Shown here: one piece after another, positions 1-9,176 of the stretch
Layout: each line of letters opens with the position of its first letter
Position numbering within the stretch: the first letter of the stretch is position 1
Origin: CAYSFW01 sp050329935
GTDB taxonomy: Bacteria; Pseudomonadota; Gammaproteobacteria; UWMA-0217
Direction: 5' to 3'
Length of the DNA stretch: 64,000 nucleotides
Assembly (NCBI GenBank): GCA_050329935.1
Contig: JBHJOI010000025.1
Coordinates: forward strand, 1-64,000
Made by a program: the position numbers and the translations under genes
Notes under the pieces: model-generated
Databases searched by the model: none
Seen by the model: the letters and a program-made list of their open reading frames with translations, nothing else
Told to the model about the DNA's origin: nothing

Positions 1-1059
1 ACAACCGGCATGGGTATATCGACGCCGCGGCCTAGCAACAGCGGCTTGATGAAGTTATCCGCCATGCCCGCGATGAAGAGGTAAATGGTGTAGGCGACGT
101 TCATGGCCGTGGAATCGCCGGTCGACCAGATGTAGACGATGACCGGCAGCGTCACGATCAACGCGGGCAGTTGTGCAATCCCCGTCAATAGAACCACGAT
201 CGACAGCAGTCCGGCCGCGGGAACATCGGCCCAGACCAACCCTACGCCGATCAGCAACGCTTGGATAAAGGCAACACCGACAACGCCCATGGCAACGGAA
301 CGGATGGTCAGGGTAGAAAGGCTGTGGAGCGCGCGACCTTTTTTTGGTGAGGTTAGCCGACTGGCTACTTTGAGCATGGCATCGGTGCCGGAACGCCCAT
401 ACGCCATCATGATGCCGGCAACAATCGGTGAACCTAAAAACTGAAAAATCCCGCTTGCCGTGCTGGCGACGGCAGACAAGGCCGTCTTGGCAAAGCCCTC
501 CAGCTGAGGCTTCAGCGTTTGCAGCACGGCCGGCAAATTATCCGCGGCCTCGGTCCAGAGCCCGAACACCTTTTTGCCGACAATGGGCCATTCAGCCACG
601 GCGGTTGGCGGTGGTTTGATGGACACTGAGCCGGAATGAAATTTGCTGTACAGGTCGTGCACATGGCCGGCGAAGGAATTTCCGAGCATCAGGGTGGGGG
701 TGCCGATCAATAACAGTCCAAGCAACACCAGGACGGTTGCGGCGGGACCCTGCCGGTTGCCCATCCGCCTGGCGATTTTTTGATGCAGGGGGTAAAGGAT
801 GACCGCGAGAATCAAAGCCCACAACATCAATCCCAGAAAGGGTGAGAATATTTTGAAACAGAGCACCGCCAGTACGGTGATAAGGCCGACGCGTATCAGG
901 ACTTCCGTTAGGGAAACGCTGATTAAACCCGAATCGCCGCGCCGCGCGGCGTGCAACTTGTTGATTTGTCGTTTCGCTGTTCCGCCGGCGGGGATTTAAT
1001 CAGCGTTTCCTTAGGTCCTTGGATAAAATCTGGCGCAAAGCTGAATTCGCCGGCTGCAT
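1..1059 (-). pseudogene. AI-2E family transporter (UPF0118), 5' end interrupted by a MITE, 3' end beyond the window
   Basis: Read on the minus strand from about 930 to the window edge, the frame encodes a multi-pass permease of the AI-2E/UPF0118 family, with hydrophobic segments such as VGLITVLAVLCFKIF and a C-terminal region carrying IAQLPALIVTLPVIVYIW. Family members export small molecules or ions; the substrate here is unknown. The ancestral start appears to be the ATG at 1059-1057. From it the frame reads MQPANSALRQILSKDL and then hits a TGA inside the element at 912-1010. Removing the element plus one 4-bp duplication restores one continuous frame (KDLTEVLIRVGL). The gene as it stands is therefore broken at about codon 16, unless an internal non-ATG start rescues it. 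The C-terminus lies beyond position 1. Confidence 0.85.
912..1010. mobile_element. 99-bp MITE with 16-bp perfect terminal inverted repeats, TSD TTAG
   Basis: The left terminus GGAAACGCTGATTAAA (912-927) is the exact reverse complement of the right terminus (995-1010). The element is flanked by TTAG direct repeats at 908-911 and 1011-1014. It has no coding capacity, so it is a miniature element moved in trans. A 4-bp YTAR-type target duplication is typical of IS5-family elements, so an IS5-like parent is a reasonable inference; no parent copy is in this window. It sits inside the AI-2E transporter gene and breaks its frame. Confidence 0.88.
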
Positions 1060-1479
1060 GAGAAATGTCTCGCTTGTCAATAAATAACGCGAAGATCCGT
1101 GCGCTACCGAATTTTTATCCAGCTATCACAGTCGTCGACTGGGATTTCGTATCGGTCAGTTGTGAAATAGATCGTTTCCAAGTTTATCAACTCGTTGGAA
1201 AATACTACACCGTGTTCAAGGCGCATCTGGTGGCCCTTGTGTCGAAACCAAGGGATTGGACGCGCGTCATCCTTGGCGCGCCGCTTACGGGCGTTTCGAT
1301 TCACTTCCGGTAAATTTGTCACGGCCCGTCTGTACCCAACAGCAAGCGAGTTCCGTGCGTGGGCGTCATCGGCTAAGCGGGGCAGGTACGGTCGGCGTGG
1401 CACGACCTCGGGGTCGATTGATCTATCGAAACGCCGCATCTTCGGCCGAAACCTGCCACCACGCGTCTTGTGAATTCCC
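1060..1479. other. Intergenic, no gene recognised
   Basis: These 420 bases between the broken transporter and the carbonic anhydrase contain only short overlapping open frames with no recognisable protein signature, so none is called. The base composition is less GC-rich than the later part of the window. Confidence 0.5.
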
Positions 1480-2229
1480 TTATTGCAGCACAGGCCGTGC
1501 ATTCGTCGCTTGCAGCGGACGGTTGTTGGGGTGATGCATAACGTGCGCGAATTTTTCGATTTGCGCTTCTGAGGCTGCTACGGGGTTTTTCATCACGACC
1601 CAGCGCACGCCTTCGGTACACGGTGGCGTGGTCAGTGAGCCGTTGAAGCGGTAGTAATCGAGGTTCTCTGGCAACAAGGCGGAAACATTCACTTTGCTGT
1701 CCAGCGGGATAACCGTATTTGCGTTGGCGGGCATTTCTGCCCAGACTTTTTCCAACTCGGAATTAGCTTCCCCTTCCTCAAACATCAAGGCCACCACGGT
1801 CAAATTCCCTGAATCGTCTTTGTGGACGAGGTGCGCCTCCATCGGGAAGGCCTTGCCGTTAATGTGGTTTTCGCTGGGGGCATGGAAATGAAATTGCTGC
1901 AGGCTGAACCACACACTGTCCAATTTGATGGCATTACCGTCCGTGAAGTTGACTTGGATCGTGTGTCCGTTATTTTCCACGTCCTTGCTAGCGCCGCTGC
2001 CGTAATTTAACTCCAGCGGTGGTAATTCTGCCTCGATGAGCCCCGCTAAATTGATGGGGGATTGGTTTTTACCAGAACATGTTGCGAATTTAGGCGTTAG
2101 CGTTGCCCAGTTGGGTGGGCCGGCTTCGCCGTCGTAACTCCAGTGAGTTGTGTTTTGGGTAGTTTCATGCGGTTTCTCGCCACAAGCAGCCAGCAAGCAC
2201 AGGGTTGATAACAAAATTGCTTTCTTCAT
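1480..2229 (-). CDS. Alpha-class carbonic anhydrase, lipoprotein
   Basis: The protein (249 aa) reversibly hydrates CO2 in the periplasm. The N-terminus is a lipoprotein signal ending in the lipobox LLAAC (residues 12-16). The alpha-carbonic anhydrase signatures follow in order: HWSYDGEAGPPNW, NQSPINL, the zinc-ligand strand QFHFHAPSENHI with two histidines, EAHLVH with the third histidine, and the C-terminal substrate-pocket motif GSLTTPPCTEGVRW. Length and motif order match bacterial alpha-CAs. The ATG is preceded by AGGAG at good spacing. The gene is visibly less GC-rich than most of the window, which may mean acquisition by transfer. It is monocistronic, with a large empty region behind it. 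Confidence 0.95.
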   Translation of the reverse strand: MKKAILLSTLCLLAACGEKPHETTQNTTHWSYDGEAGPPNWATLTPKFATCSGKNQSPINLAGLIEAELPPLELNYGSGASKDVENNGHTIQVNFTDGNAIKLDSVWFSLQQFHFHAPSENHINGKAFPMEAHLVHKDDSGNLTVVALMFEEGEANSELEKVWAEMPANANTVIPLDSKVNVSALLPENLDYYRFNGSLTTPPCTEGVRWVVMKNPVAASEAQIEKFAHVMHHPNNRPLQATNARPVLQ

Positions 2230-3252
2230 GTGGAGGCTCCTTTAAACAGTCGCGGTGGTGAAAGGCGCTTTCATGCCTGCGATTATAAGCTCTTTGCATC
2301 AGGTCGAGCTCTTGCAGATCGGCGTGCTCCTCGATGGGATAACAGGCGGTCTGTGACTGGCAAGCTCCGTCGCGATTGTGAAGATGGCGCGATGCCTGTC
2401 GCATGGCGGCTTTGCACGATCATTCTGATCCCAATGGTCTTGTTCGTTTTCGAGCACGCTACCGCCTCGTGTGTTCGTGCGCTTACACACTGTTCGGACG
2501 ACCACACAACGCTGCGGTTTTCGGGCTAACGCACACGCAGTCGCAATTCCCTTCGATCACGGGAATGCAACGAGGCGTCGCCACGGTTGGACACCAAGGG
2601 TGACTCGAAACCTGAGAGAGCAAGCTAACTTGGTCCCATTCCGGGCTCGTATACCAACTCGATTCCAATGCGGAATAAAGAGCTTGGAGCAATTTTCTAG
2701 TGCCTGTGAGCACGAAGAATATATGAGTTGTGGGCGGTTCGGGGGCATATAGTGGGATCCGCTGCTAGGGTAACTACCAGCTCGGTCGCCAGCGAGCATC
2801 TGGGGTGCACGGAGATTGCTTCCGCTGCGCTCGCTTGCGCGATTCTTGGCGCGCGCTGGACCAAGTCAGAGTGAACAGGCGAGGGTGGCTACGGGCCGGC
2901 TAGCGCGAAGCAGAAGCACAGGAAACGGTCGCGTACACCGGTCAGTGTCCGGTGATTAGGGGGGCGCGGTTCCTGGGCTCCGTTTATGACGACAGGGACA
3001 GGTTGACTAGGGGTAGGATGGTTTTCTGGTGGTAAGTTCATCTATTCTTCTTATACTTACGCGGAGCCCATGGCGTGCGGCAGCTGGTCACCAACTCAAG
3101 GCAATTTTCAGGCGTACGGTAAAAACCCCGTGTGCTGCTTGGTCGATAGTTGATCACGACTCACATTTGGCAGGTCGATTCCTGCGTCAGTGCCCGCCCG
3201 GAACCCCGGTGCTCGAAAATTTCAACGCAATAAATGATCCCGGAGACATGTC
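2230..3252. other. Intergenic, about 1 kb, no gene recognised
   Basis: No open frame here shows a convincing protein signature on either strand. I see no tRNA-like cloverleaf and no repeat longer than a small hairpin (ACCGG/CCGGT, around 2938-2954). The stretch could be remnants of decayed genes. Composition is mixed and less GC-rich than flanking coding DNA. Confidence 0.45.
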
Positions 3253-3945
3253 TTGAATACACAGCTTCGCTCGATAGGACTCGGTTGTATTGTTGCTCTG
3301 CTGACGGCTTGTGCGGGCACCCCCCCGTTAAAGACAACGCAAACCAGCGGTTTTCTCAGCAACTATGACGCCATGACGGCTGTCGACACCGCGTCGGCCG
3401 CCCACGCCTGGCGTTGGATATCGCCTGAGATTTCACAGCAACGCTATCAAAACCTGCAAATCAAGCCCATCGAGTTTTTCCCCGCGCCAACCACCACCGA
3501 TCAGGTCAGTATCGATGCGCTAACGCAACTTACACAATCGCTGAATGGCACGGTGCAGCAATCAGCCACGGCCAATGGCGTGCCGCTCGCGAATGCGGCG
3601 GGCCCACGCACGCTGGTGCTCAGATCGGCGCTGACATCGGTCCAACTCACCAACAAGTCACTCAAGCTGCATGAATTGTTGCCGGTTGCTCTCGTGTTGT
3701 CAGGAGCAGAGCTGGCCTTGGGCAAACGCGACAAGGATGTGACGGTCTTGCTGGAGTACGAATTCATTGATGCCAGCACTGGCAAGACTGTTATTAGTGG
3801 GGTCCGGGAGGATCGCGGCTTAAGGGTAGCCAACAACACGGCTCAAATGACGATGAAAAATGCTGAGCCGGTGTTGAAGGATCTGGTCAAGGATATCGAT
3901 CCCGAATTCAAGCGACTCAATCAACTATTTGTTTCGGCGCGCTGA
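3253..3945 (+). CDS. DUF3313 family lipoprotein
   Basis: A 230-aa predicted outer-membrane or periplasmic lipoprotein: the signal peptide GLGCIVALLTAC ends in a lipobox Cys at residue 20. The body has the DUF3313 pattern: an FLSNYDAM-like stretch, a region giving the predicted pI/size of a small alpha/beta domain, and a C-terminal ADRGLRV-like segment (here EDRGLRVANNTAQMTM) followed by VLKDLVKDIDPEFKRL. The molecular function of the family is not established. The start is a TTG with GGAG about seven bases upstream; the nearer ATG at 3248 terminates after one codon. It is followed by about 300 bases without a clear gene. Confidence 0.75.
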   Translation: MNTQLRSIGLGCIVALLTACAGTPPLKTTQTSGFLSNYDAMTAVDTASAAHAWRWISPEISQQRYQNLQIKPIEFFPAPTTTDQVSIDALTQLTQSLNGTVQQSATANGVPLANAAGPRTLVLRSALTSVQLTNKSLKLHELLPVALVLSGAELALGKRDKDVTVLLEYEFIDASTGKTVISGVREDRGLRVANNTAQMTMKNAEPVLKDLVKDIDPEFKRLNQLFVSAR

Positions 3946-4255
3946 TACCGCGAGATATTCAGCGGGAAGACGAAGCCCAGAGTGGCAATTGCGCCATCGC
4001 AGGACGCTTGATCGATCACAAGGAAGTGCCGGCGCTTCATGGCGTTCCGACGTTTTTGTAAGGGACCGGGTCGCGCGGGGAGGTACTTCACTTCGCAGCG
4101 GCCGGCGGGTCAGCGATGACCGAAGCGAAAACACCGTCAGTTTCTATTTGCGCCCGGCGATTGTCGCAATGCTCGAAGGCGACAGGATGCTTGCTCCGGC
4201 ACGAGACGCCAATTGTCCGTCTCCAAATTTATCCAACTTGAGTCTGTCCACTTTA
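3946..4255. other. Intergenic leader upstream of the patatin gene
   Basis: The patatin-gene frame stays open through this stretch, but its translation (rich in Arg and Ser, no family similarity) looks like read-through rather than protein. The credible signal peptide begins only at 4256. No other gene was seen. Confidence 0.5.
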
Positions 4256-6499
4256 ATGCCGAAGCAATCACTCGCTGAAACGATGTTCGGGGCATTGTTG
4301 GTCGCTGTGGCAGCCGCTGTTATTGCGTTGCCCATTTCGACGGCCGCAGCAGAAACCACGCCTCCGCCAGCGGTGTCCGCCACACCGCGTATCGGCCTCG
4401 CGCTTTCGGGTGGGGGCGCACGTGGGCTCGCGCACGTCGGTGTACTCAAGGTCCTGGAGGAGCTGCGCGTCCCGGTACACTGCGTGACCGGCACCAGCAT
4501 GGGCGCCATTGTCGGTGGAACCTATGCATCCGGTATGCCGGTCGCTGAAATGGAAAAATCGGTCCTCGCCGCGGACTGGGATAACATTTTCCGGGACCAG
4601 CCGCCGCGGGCGGAGACGGCAAGTCGACGCAAGGCCGATGATTACAAGACTCTGTTTGCGCCGGAATACGGCGTCAAAGACGGCGCGCTCACGCTGCCCA
4701 AGGGCGTCGTCACCGGCGTCTCGATCGAGGCTTTTTTCCGGACACTCACGGAGCGCGCGGTCGGGATCGACGATTTCCGGCAACTGCCGGTACCGTTTAG
4801 CGCGGTAGCCGCCGACATCGAGACTGGCGAAGCGATCGTCCTCGATCGCGGCAGCCTCGCGCATGCGATGCGTGCGAGCATGTCGGTTCCGGGCGCGCTC
4901 GCGCCGGTCGAGATCAACGGGCGGCTGCTGGTTGACGGCGGTATTGCCAACAATCTGCCGATCGATTTGAGCCGTGATATTTGTGCCGACGTTGTGATTG
5001 CCGTCAACATCTCGACCCCTCCGTTAAAGCGCGATGAGATCACCTCCGCCCTCACTGTCGCCACCCAGCTCATCAACTTCCTGGGGATTGCCAATGTCGA
5101 CCGCCAATTGAAGGGTCTGGGAGCGAGCGACGTTCTCATCGCGCCCGATCTGGGCGACATCACCGCGGGAAGCTTCGAACGCACTGCCGACGCCATCCGC
5201 ATCGGCGAGGAAGCAGCGAGGAAGATGGCCGATTCGCTCAAGCGCTACGCCCTGCCCGCGGACCAGTACGCAGCGCTGCGCAGCCGGCAGACTCCAGGAC
5301 ACAAAGCACTCGGCACCGTGGACGAAATCCGCTACGAGGGGCTACGACGCACAAATCCGGAGGTGTTGCGTTCTTTGGTGCAAACCAAGCCAGGCGAGCC
5401 GCTCACCGAAGAGAAGGTGAGCGCGGACTTGCGGCGCATATACGGGCGTGGTGATTTCGAGAGCGTGGACTATCGCATCGAGCAGGGTCAGGCTGGCCGT
5501 GTCATGACCATTCTTCCGCGCGAAAAGGATTGGGGGCCTGACTATCTGCGCTTCGGTCTGGGTCTCGCCAGCGATTTTCAGGGAGGGAGTCTCTTCAACA
5601 TCCTCGCGCAGTACCGCAGGACCTGGCTGAACCGGCTGGGTGGCGAATGGCTTGCCGAGGCGCAGATCGGCCAAGATACCCATCTGTTCACGGAGTTCAT
5701 CCAGCCAGTAGAGGCGCGCGACCGTTTCTTCGTCGCTCCGTACGCACGGATTGGCCAGACAACCCGGGACGTATTCATCGCAGACGACCGCGTTGCCGAG
5801 TATGACGTGCGGGACGCTCGCGCCGGGCTCGACGTTGGCGTCAACCTCGGCAGTTGGGGGGACGCGCGGCTGGGCTTGGTGTCGCGGCAGGTCGAAACCA
5901 GTTTGAACACTGGCCCAGCCGTGTTTCCCGATGACGAAGCAACTTCCGCCGGCGCGCGTGCACGGCTTTTCGTCGATCAACAGGATACTGCCTGGTTTCC
6001 GCGCAGCGGATTCCGCGTGATCGGTTCTGCGTACGTCGCCGACGAGCACTTCGGTTCCGACAGGAACTATAAGCGGCTCGAAGGGCAAGCGGCGGGCATC
6101 AAATCCTGGGGTCCTCACACCTTCAATTTCGGCGCTGCCGGCGGCACGGATTTGGGCACGGACATGCCCGCCTACGAGTCCTTCACGCTCGGTGGCCCGC
6201 TCCGGCTGTCGGGTTACCGCATCAACGAGTTCGCGGGCCGCCGCATGGAGTATGGCCGCGCGATGTATTACAACCGAACCTTGCCGCTGCCAGACCTATT
6301 GGGTTCGGGCGTATATGCGGGTGCATCGGTCGAGGCGGGACGTGTGTCGGACCGCCTCGACGGCCTGCCCACCGCGGGAACCATCTGGTCTGGCTCGGTG
6401 TTTTTGGCCGCCGAAACATTCGCCGGCCCGCTCTATTTCGGCATCGGAGCGGGCGAAGGGGGACGCTGGAGCCTCTATCTGCTCTTCGGCGCGCCTTAG
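4256..6499 (+). CDS. PlpD-like patatin phospholipase with POTRA and outer-membrane barrel (type Vd secretion)
   Basis: The predicted protein is 747 aa. It has a signal peptide (ending about ISTAAAET) and then a patatin domain with the oxyanion motif GGGARG, the nucleophile motif GTSMG and the Asp motif DGG (catalytic dyad Ser-Asp). A single POTRA-like segment follows, beginning EIRYEGLRRTNPEVLRS. The last 300 or so residues look like an Omp85/BamA-type beta-barrel (alternating aromatic strands, GPLRLSGYRINEF). This order matches P. aeruginosa PlpD, the prototype of type Vd autotransporters, in which a lipase passenger is tethered to or released by its own barrel. The frame is open further upstream, but the ATG at 4256 is the first followed by a plausible signal sequence. 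The C-terminus ends LLFGAP, without a terminal Phe. Confidence 0.88.
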   Translation: MPKQSLAETMFGALLVAVAAAVIALPISTAAAETTPPPAVSATPRIGLALSGGGARGLAHVGVLKVLEELRVPVHCVTGTSMGAIVGGTYASGMPVAEMEKSVLAADWDNIFRDQPPRAETASRRKADDYKTLFAPEYGVKDGALTLPKGVVTGVSIEAFFRTLTERAVGIDDFRQLPVPFSAVAADIETGEAIVLDRGSLAHAMRASMSVPGALAPVEINGRLLVDGGIANNLPIDLSRDICADVVIAVNISTPPLKRDEITSALTVATQLINFLGIANVDRQLKGLGASDVLIAPDLGDITAGSFERTADAIRIGEEAARKMADSLKRYALPADQYAALRSRQTPGHKALGTVDEIRYEGLRRTNPEVLRSLVQTKPGEPLTEEKVSADLRRIYGRGDFESVDYRIEQGQAGRVMTILPREKDWGPDYLRFGLGLASDFQGGSLFNILAQYRRTWLNRLGGEWLAEAQIGQDTHLFTEFIQPVEARDRFFVAPYARIGQTTRDVFIADDRVAEYDVRDARAGLDVGVNLGSWGDARLGLVSRQVETSLNTGPAVFPDDEATSAGARARLFVDQQDTAWFPRSGFRVIGSAYVADEHFGSDRNYKRLEGQAAGIKSWGPHTFNFGAAGGTDLGTDMPAYESFTLGGPLRLSGYRINEFAGRRMEYGRAMYYNRTLPLPDLLGSGVYAGASVEAGRVSDRLDGLPTAGTIWSGSVFLAAETFAGPLYFGIGAGEGGRWSLYLLFGAP

Positions 6500-7074
6500 A
6501 ACCTGGTTTCAGATCTGCTACAAGGCCGTGATCCAGGTTCGAGCGGTGTTCGACCAATCGGCAGGGAGCGGATTGGCCCGGTCTAGATGCCGGCTCGAAG
6601 GGCGAACGGCAGGCCGCCCGAAGCAAATCCTCATGTATTTGTTGGTACATAGCCGTTTCTGCGTTCCGGCCACCGGTTGATAGCCGCTCGTTACGATTTG
6701 AAAACAGGTTTGTAGCTGCGGCCAGTCATGGTTCGCCGCAAGTCCGTGCGGCACCATCCACAGCTTCGATCCCAGCCTTGCCCGCCGTTCGGATAGCCGT
6801 CCTCAACGGCGACGAACTGAATCGAACTCGCGCAGGATTTTGGCAAAGGTTGGTGGATTGCTCGGCGTTCCGGTGCCCGTCGCGATGAAACGATTCGGCC
6901 GTGCCGGCAGCGTGGTCACGATTGATCGCAGTGGCTAATAACGATCTCGCTCCGCAAGTGTTTCGGGGAGGCTACTCGTCCGCGGTCGCGGTATCGACCG
7001 CGCGATTTCACCCCCGGCGGGTGCAATCTGCTAGTTTAATGATTCATCGCACCTCATCCCCAAGGAGATCAATC
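6500..7074. other. Intergenic, no gene recognised
   Basis: These 575 bases between the patatin gene and the ferritin-like gene carry only short frames without family signatures. The last bases hold the strong ribosome-binding site (AAGGAG, 7062-7067) of the next gene. Confidence 0.5.
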
Positions 7075-7362
7075 ATGTCGAACGAGGGTTACCACGAACC
7101 GGTCGCGGAAATGTCCGACGAGACCCGCGATATGCATCGCGCGATCGTCTCGCTGATGGAGGAGTTGGAGGCGGTCGACTGGTACAACCAGCGTGTCGAC
7201 GCCTGCAGGGATGAAGATCTAAAGGCGATCCTGGCGCACAACCGCGACGAGGAGAAGGAACACGCGGCCATGGTGCTGGAGTGGATCCGGCGCAAGGATT
7301 CAGTGTTTGACAAGGAGCTGAAGGACTATTTGTTCACCGATAAGTCGATTGCACACAAGTAG
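7075..7362 (+). CDS. Encapsulated-ferritin (EncFtn) homologue, without a shell gene or targeting tail
   Basis: A 95-aa two-helix ferritin-like protein very close to EncFtn of Rhodospirillum rubrum. The core is RAIVSLMEELEAVDWYNQRV followed by LAHNRDEEKEHAAMVLEW. By comparison with EncFtn, the ferroxidase ligands correspond to Glu30, Glu60 and His63, with the flanking Trp36-Tyr37. EncFtn forms a decamer that oxidises Fe(II) inside an encapsulin nanocompartment. This copy stops at KSIAHK directly after the second helix and shows no C-terminal encapsulin-targeting peptide. No encapsulin shell gene lies on either side (next gene: a DASS transporter). AAGGAG eight bases before ATG fixes the start. 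Confidence 0.9.
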   Translation: MSNEGYHEPVAEMSDETRDMHRAIVSLMEELEAVDWYNQRVDACRDEDLKAILAHNRDEEKEHAAMVLEWIRRKDSVFDKELKDYLFTDKSIAHK

Positions 7363-7507
7363 TCGCGGCTAAAGGCGCGGAGGGCGTCTTGCCCGGGTCT
7401 TCGATGTTGAGATCGCGCGACCGGTGCGTCGGTCTGTTTCACCTCGGTTCGTTCACCCTGTGCAAAGTCAAGGCGAGGCGTGGCGTCGATCAATCGAACG
7501 CGACGCG

Positions 7508-9043
7508 ATGAGCCGACGCCGCTGGGTCGCTCGTCTCGCGCTGTTGGGAGGGCCGCTGCTCGCGTGGCTCGCCTTTCACGCATTGCCCGCGGATTACACC
7601 AATGCCGCCGGTGAGCCAGCGGCGTTTACCGCCGCTGGCCGCGCGACACTCGCGGTGTTGGTGTGGATGGCAGTGTGGTGGTTGACCGAGGCGATCGACG
7701 TGACCGCGACCGCCTTACTGCCGGCGGTCCTGTTCCCACTGCTCGGCATCGCGAGCATGAACGCGGCGACGGCGCCTTACGCCAACAGCGTTATTTTTCT
7801 TTTTCTTGGCGGTTTTCTGCTGGCGATGTCGATGCAGCGCTGGCGTCTCGATCGACGGATTGCGCTGTTGACCTTGCGGCTGACCGGGACCCGGCCGGAT
7901 CGAATGATTGGCGGATTCATGCTTGCCACGGCGTGCTTGAGCGCGTTCGTCTCCAACACCGCGACCGTGGCGATGATGTTGCCGATCGCGGCGAGCGTCA
8001 TCGCGCTGGTGGCCGCGCGCGAGGGCGCCGATACAGCGTCGCGTGAACGCGGAGCCTTTCCGCTCGCGTTGTTGCTAGGAGTCGCCTACGCGGCGTCGAT
8101 CGGCGGCATCGCGACCATCATCGGCACACCGCCAAACGTTTATCTGGTCGGCTTCATACGTGACGGAATCGCCGAGCCGTTTCGGCGTGATATCGGATTC
8201 CTGGACTGGATGTTGATCGGCACCCCGTTGGCCGTGGCGTTTCTGCTGTTCGCCTGGGTGATGCTGACGCGCGTGCTGTATCCGGTTGGACGTATACCGA
8301 TTCAAGGCGGTTCCCGCTTTCTGCGCGCGGCTCATGCCGAACTCGGCGCACCGTCGCGCGGCGAGATCACGACGCTCGTTGTATTTCTGCTGACGGCGAC
8401 CGCCTGGATGATCCGCCCCTGGCTCAATACCTGGTCGTTGACCTGGGGCGGTGAGATCTGGCGCCCGCTGGGTGGACTCTCGGACCCCGGGATCGCGTTG
8501 CTCGGTGCGTTGGCGCTGTTCATTCTGCCGGCGAACGCGGCGGGCGAACGGGTAATGAACTGGCGCGCGACCCGCGACCTGCCCTGGGGGGTGTTGATCC
8601 TGTTCGGCGGTGGCTTGTCGCTGGCGGCGGCGGTGCAAGCCAACGGCGTCGCCGAATGGCTCGGCACGCATACGACCGCGCTCGCGGCCTGGCCACCTTG
8701 GCTGGTGATTCTGTTGGTTGTCGCCGCCGTGGTGTTTCTCACCGAGTTGACATCGAACACCGCGACCACCGCGACACTGGTGCCGATTCTGGCCGCCTTG
8801 GCGCCGGGCCTGGGTTTGCATCCCTATGCGTTGATCGTGCCGGCCGCGATCGGCGCCAGCTTCGCGTTCATGATGCCGGTCGCGACGCCGCCGAACGCGA
8901 TCGTGTTCGGTACCGGGCATCTCACGATACCGCAGATGTGTCGGGCCGGCTGGTGGTTGAACATTGTCGGCATCGGCCTGATCATGCTCGTTTTATATGC
9001 GCTGATCGTGCCCGTGCTGGAATTCTCGGTGCGCGTGGAATAG
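7508..9043 (+). CDS. DASS/SLC13 family sodium:anion (dicarboxylate/sulfate) symporter
   Basis: A 511-aa inner-membrane transporter with about 11-12 hydrophobic segments. Both halves carry the SNT signature of the divalent anion:sodium symporter family: FVSNTATVAMMLPIA in the first half and TSNTATTATLVPIL in the second. The C-terminal motif MMPVATPPNAIVFGTGHL is also typical. The family imports succinate, malate, citrate or sulfate with sodium; the exact substrate cannot be told from sequence. The frame is open upstream to about 7424, but the ATG at 7508 precedes the basic N-terminus SRRRW and first membrane helix. It is apparently monocistronic, with 145 bases before it. Confidence 0.88.
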   Translation: MSRRRWVARLALLGGPLLAWLAFHALPADYTNAAGEPAAFTAAGRATLAVLVWMAVWWLTEAIDVTATALLPAVLFPLLGIASMNAATAPYANSVIFLFLGGFLLAMSMQRWRLDRRIALLTLRLTGTRPDRMIGGFMLATACLSAFVSNTATVAMMLPIAASVIALVAAREGADTASRERGAFPLALLLGVAYAASIGGIATIIGTPPNVYLVGFIRDGIAEPFRRDIGFLDWMLIGTPLAVAFLLFAWVMLTRVLYPVGRIPIQGGSRFLRAAHAELGAPSRGEITTLVVFLLTATAWMIRPWLNTWSLTWGGEIWRPLGGLSDPGIALLGALALFILPANAAGERVMNWRATRDLPWGVLILFGGGLSLAAAVQANGVAEWLGTHTTALAAWPPWLVILLVVAAVVFLTELTSNTATTATLVPILAALAPGLGLHPYALIVPAAIGASFAFMMPVATPPNAIVFGTGHLTIPQMCRAGWWLNIVGIGLIMLVLYALIVPVLEFSVRVE

Positions 9044-9176
9044 CGATTGAACGCCCCGACCTGCAACCGTTTGACGGCAGGGTCTGGTGGCGGGCCAGCC
9101 GCCGGGACGCCAACGCTTGGCGTCCGGCGGGTTTCGTCTTCGACTGGATTACGTAAAGAGTGCTCCCGACATCCGC

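Noticed and set aside
1104..1502. Minus-strand frame before the carbonic anhydrase end
   Set aside because: Overlaps the 3' end of a well-supported gene and has no family similarity.
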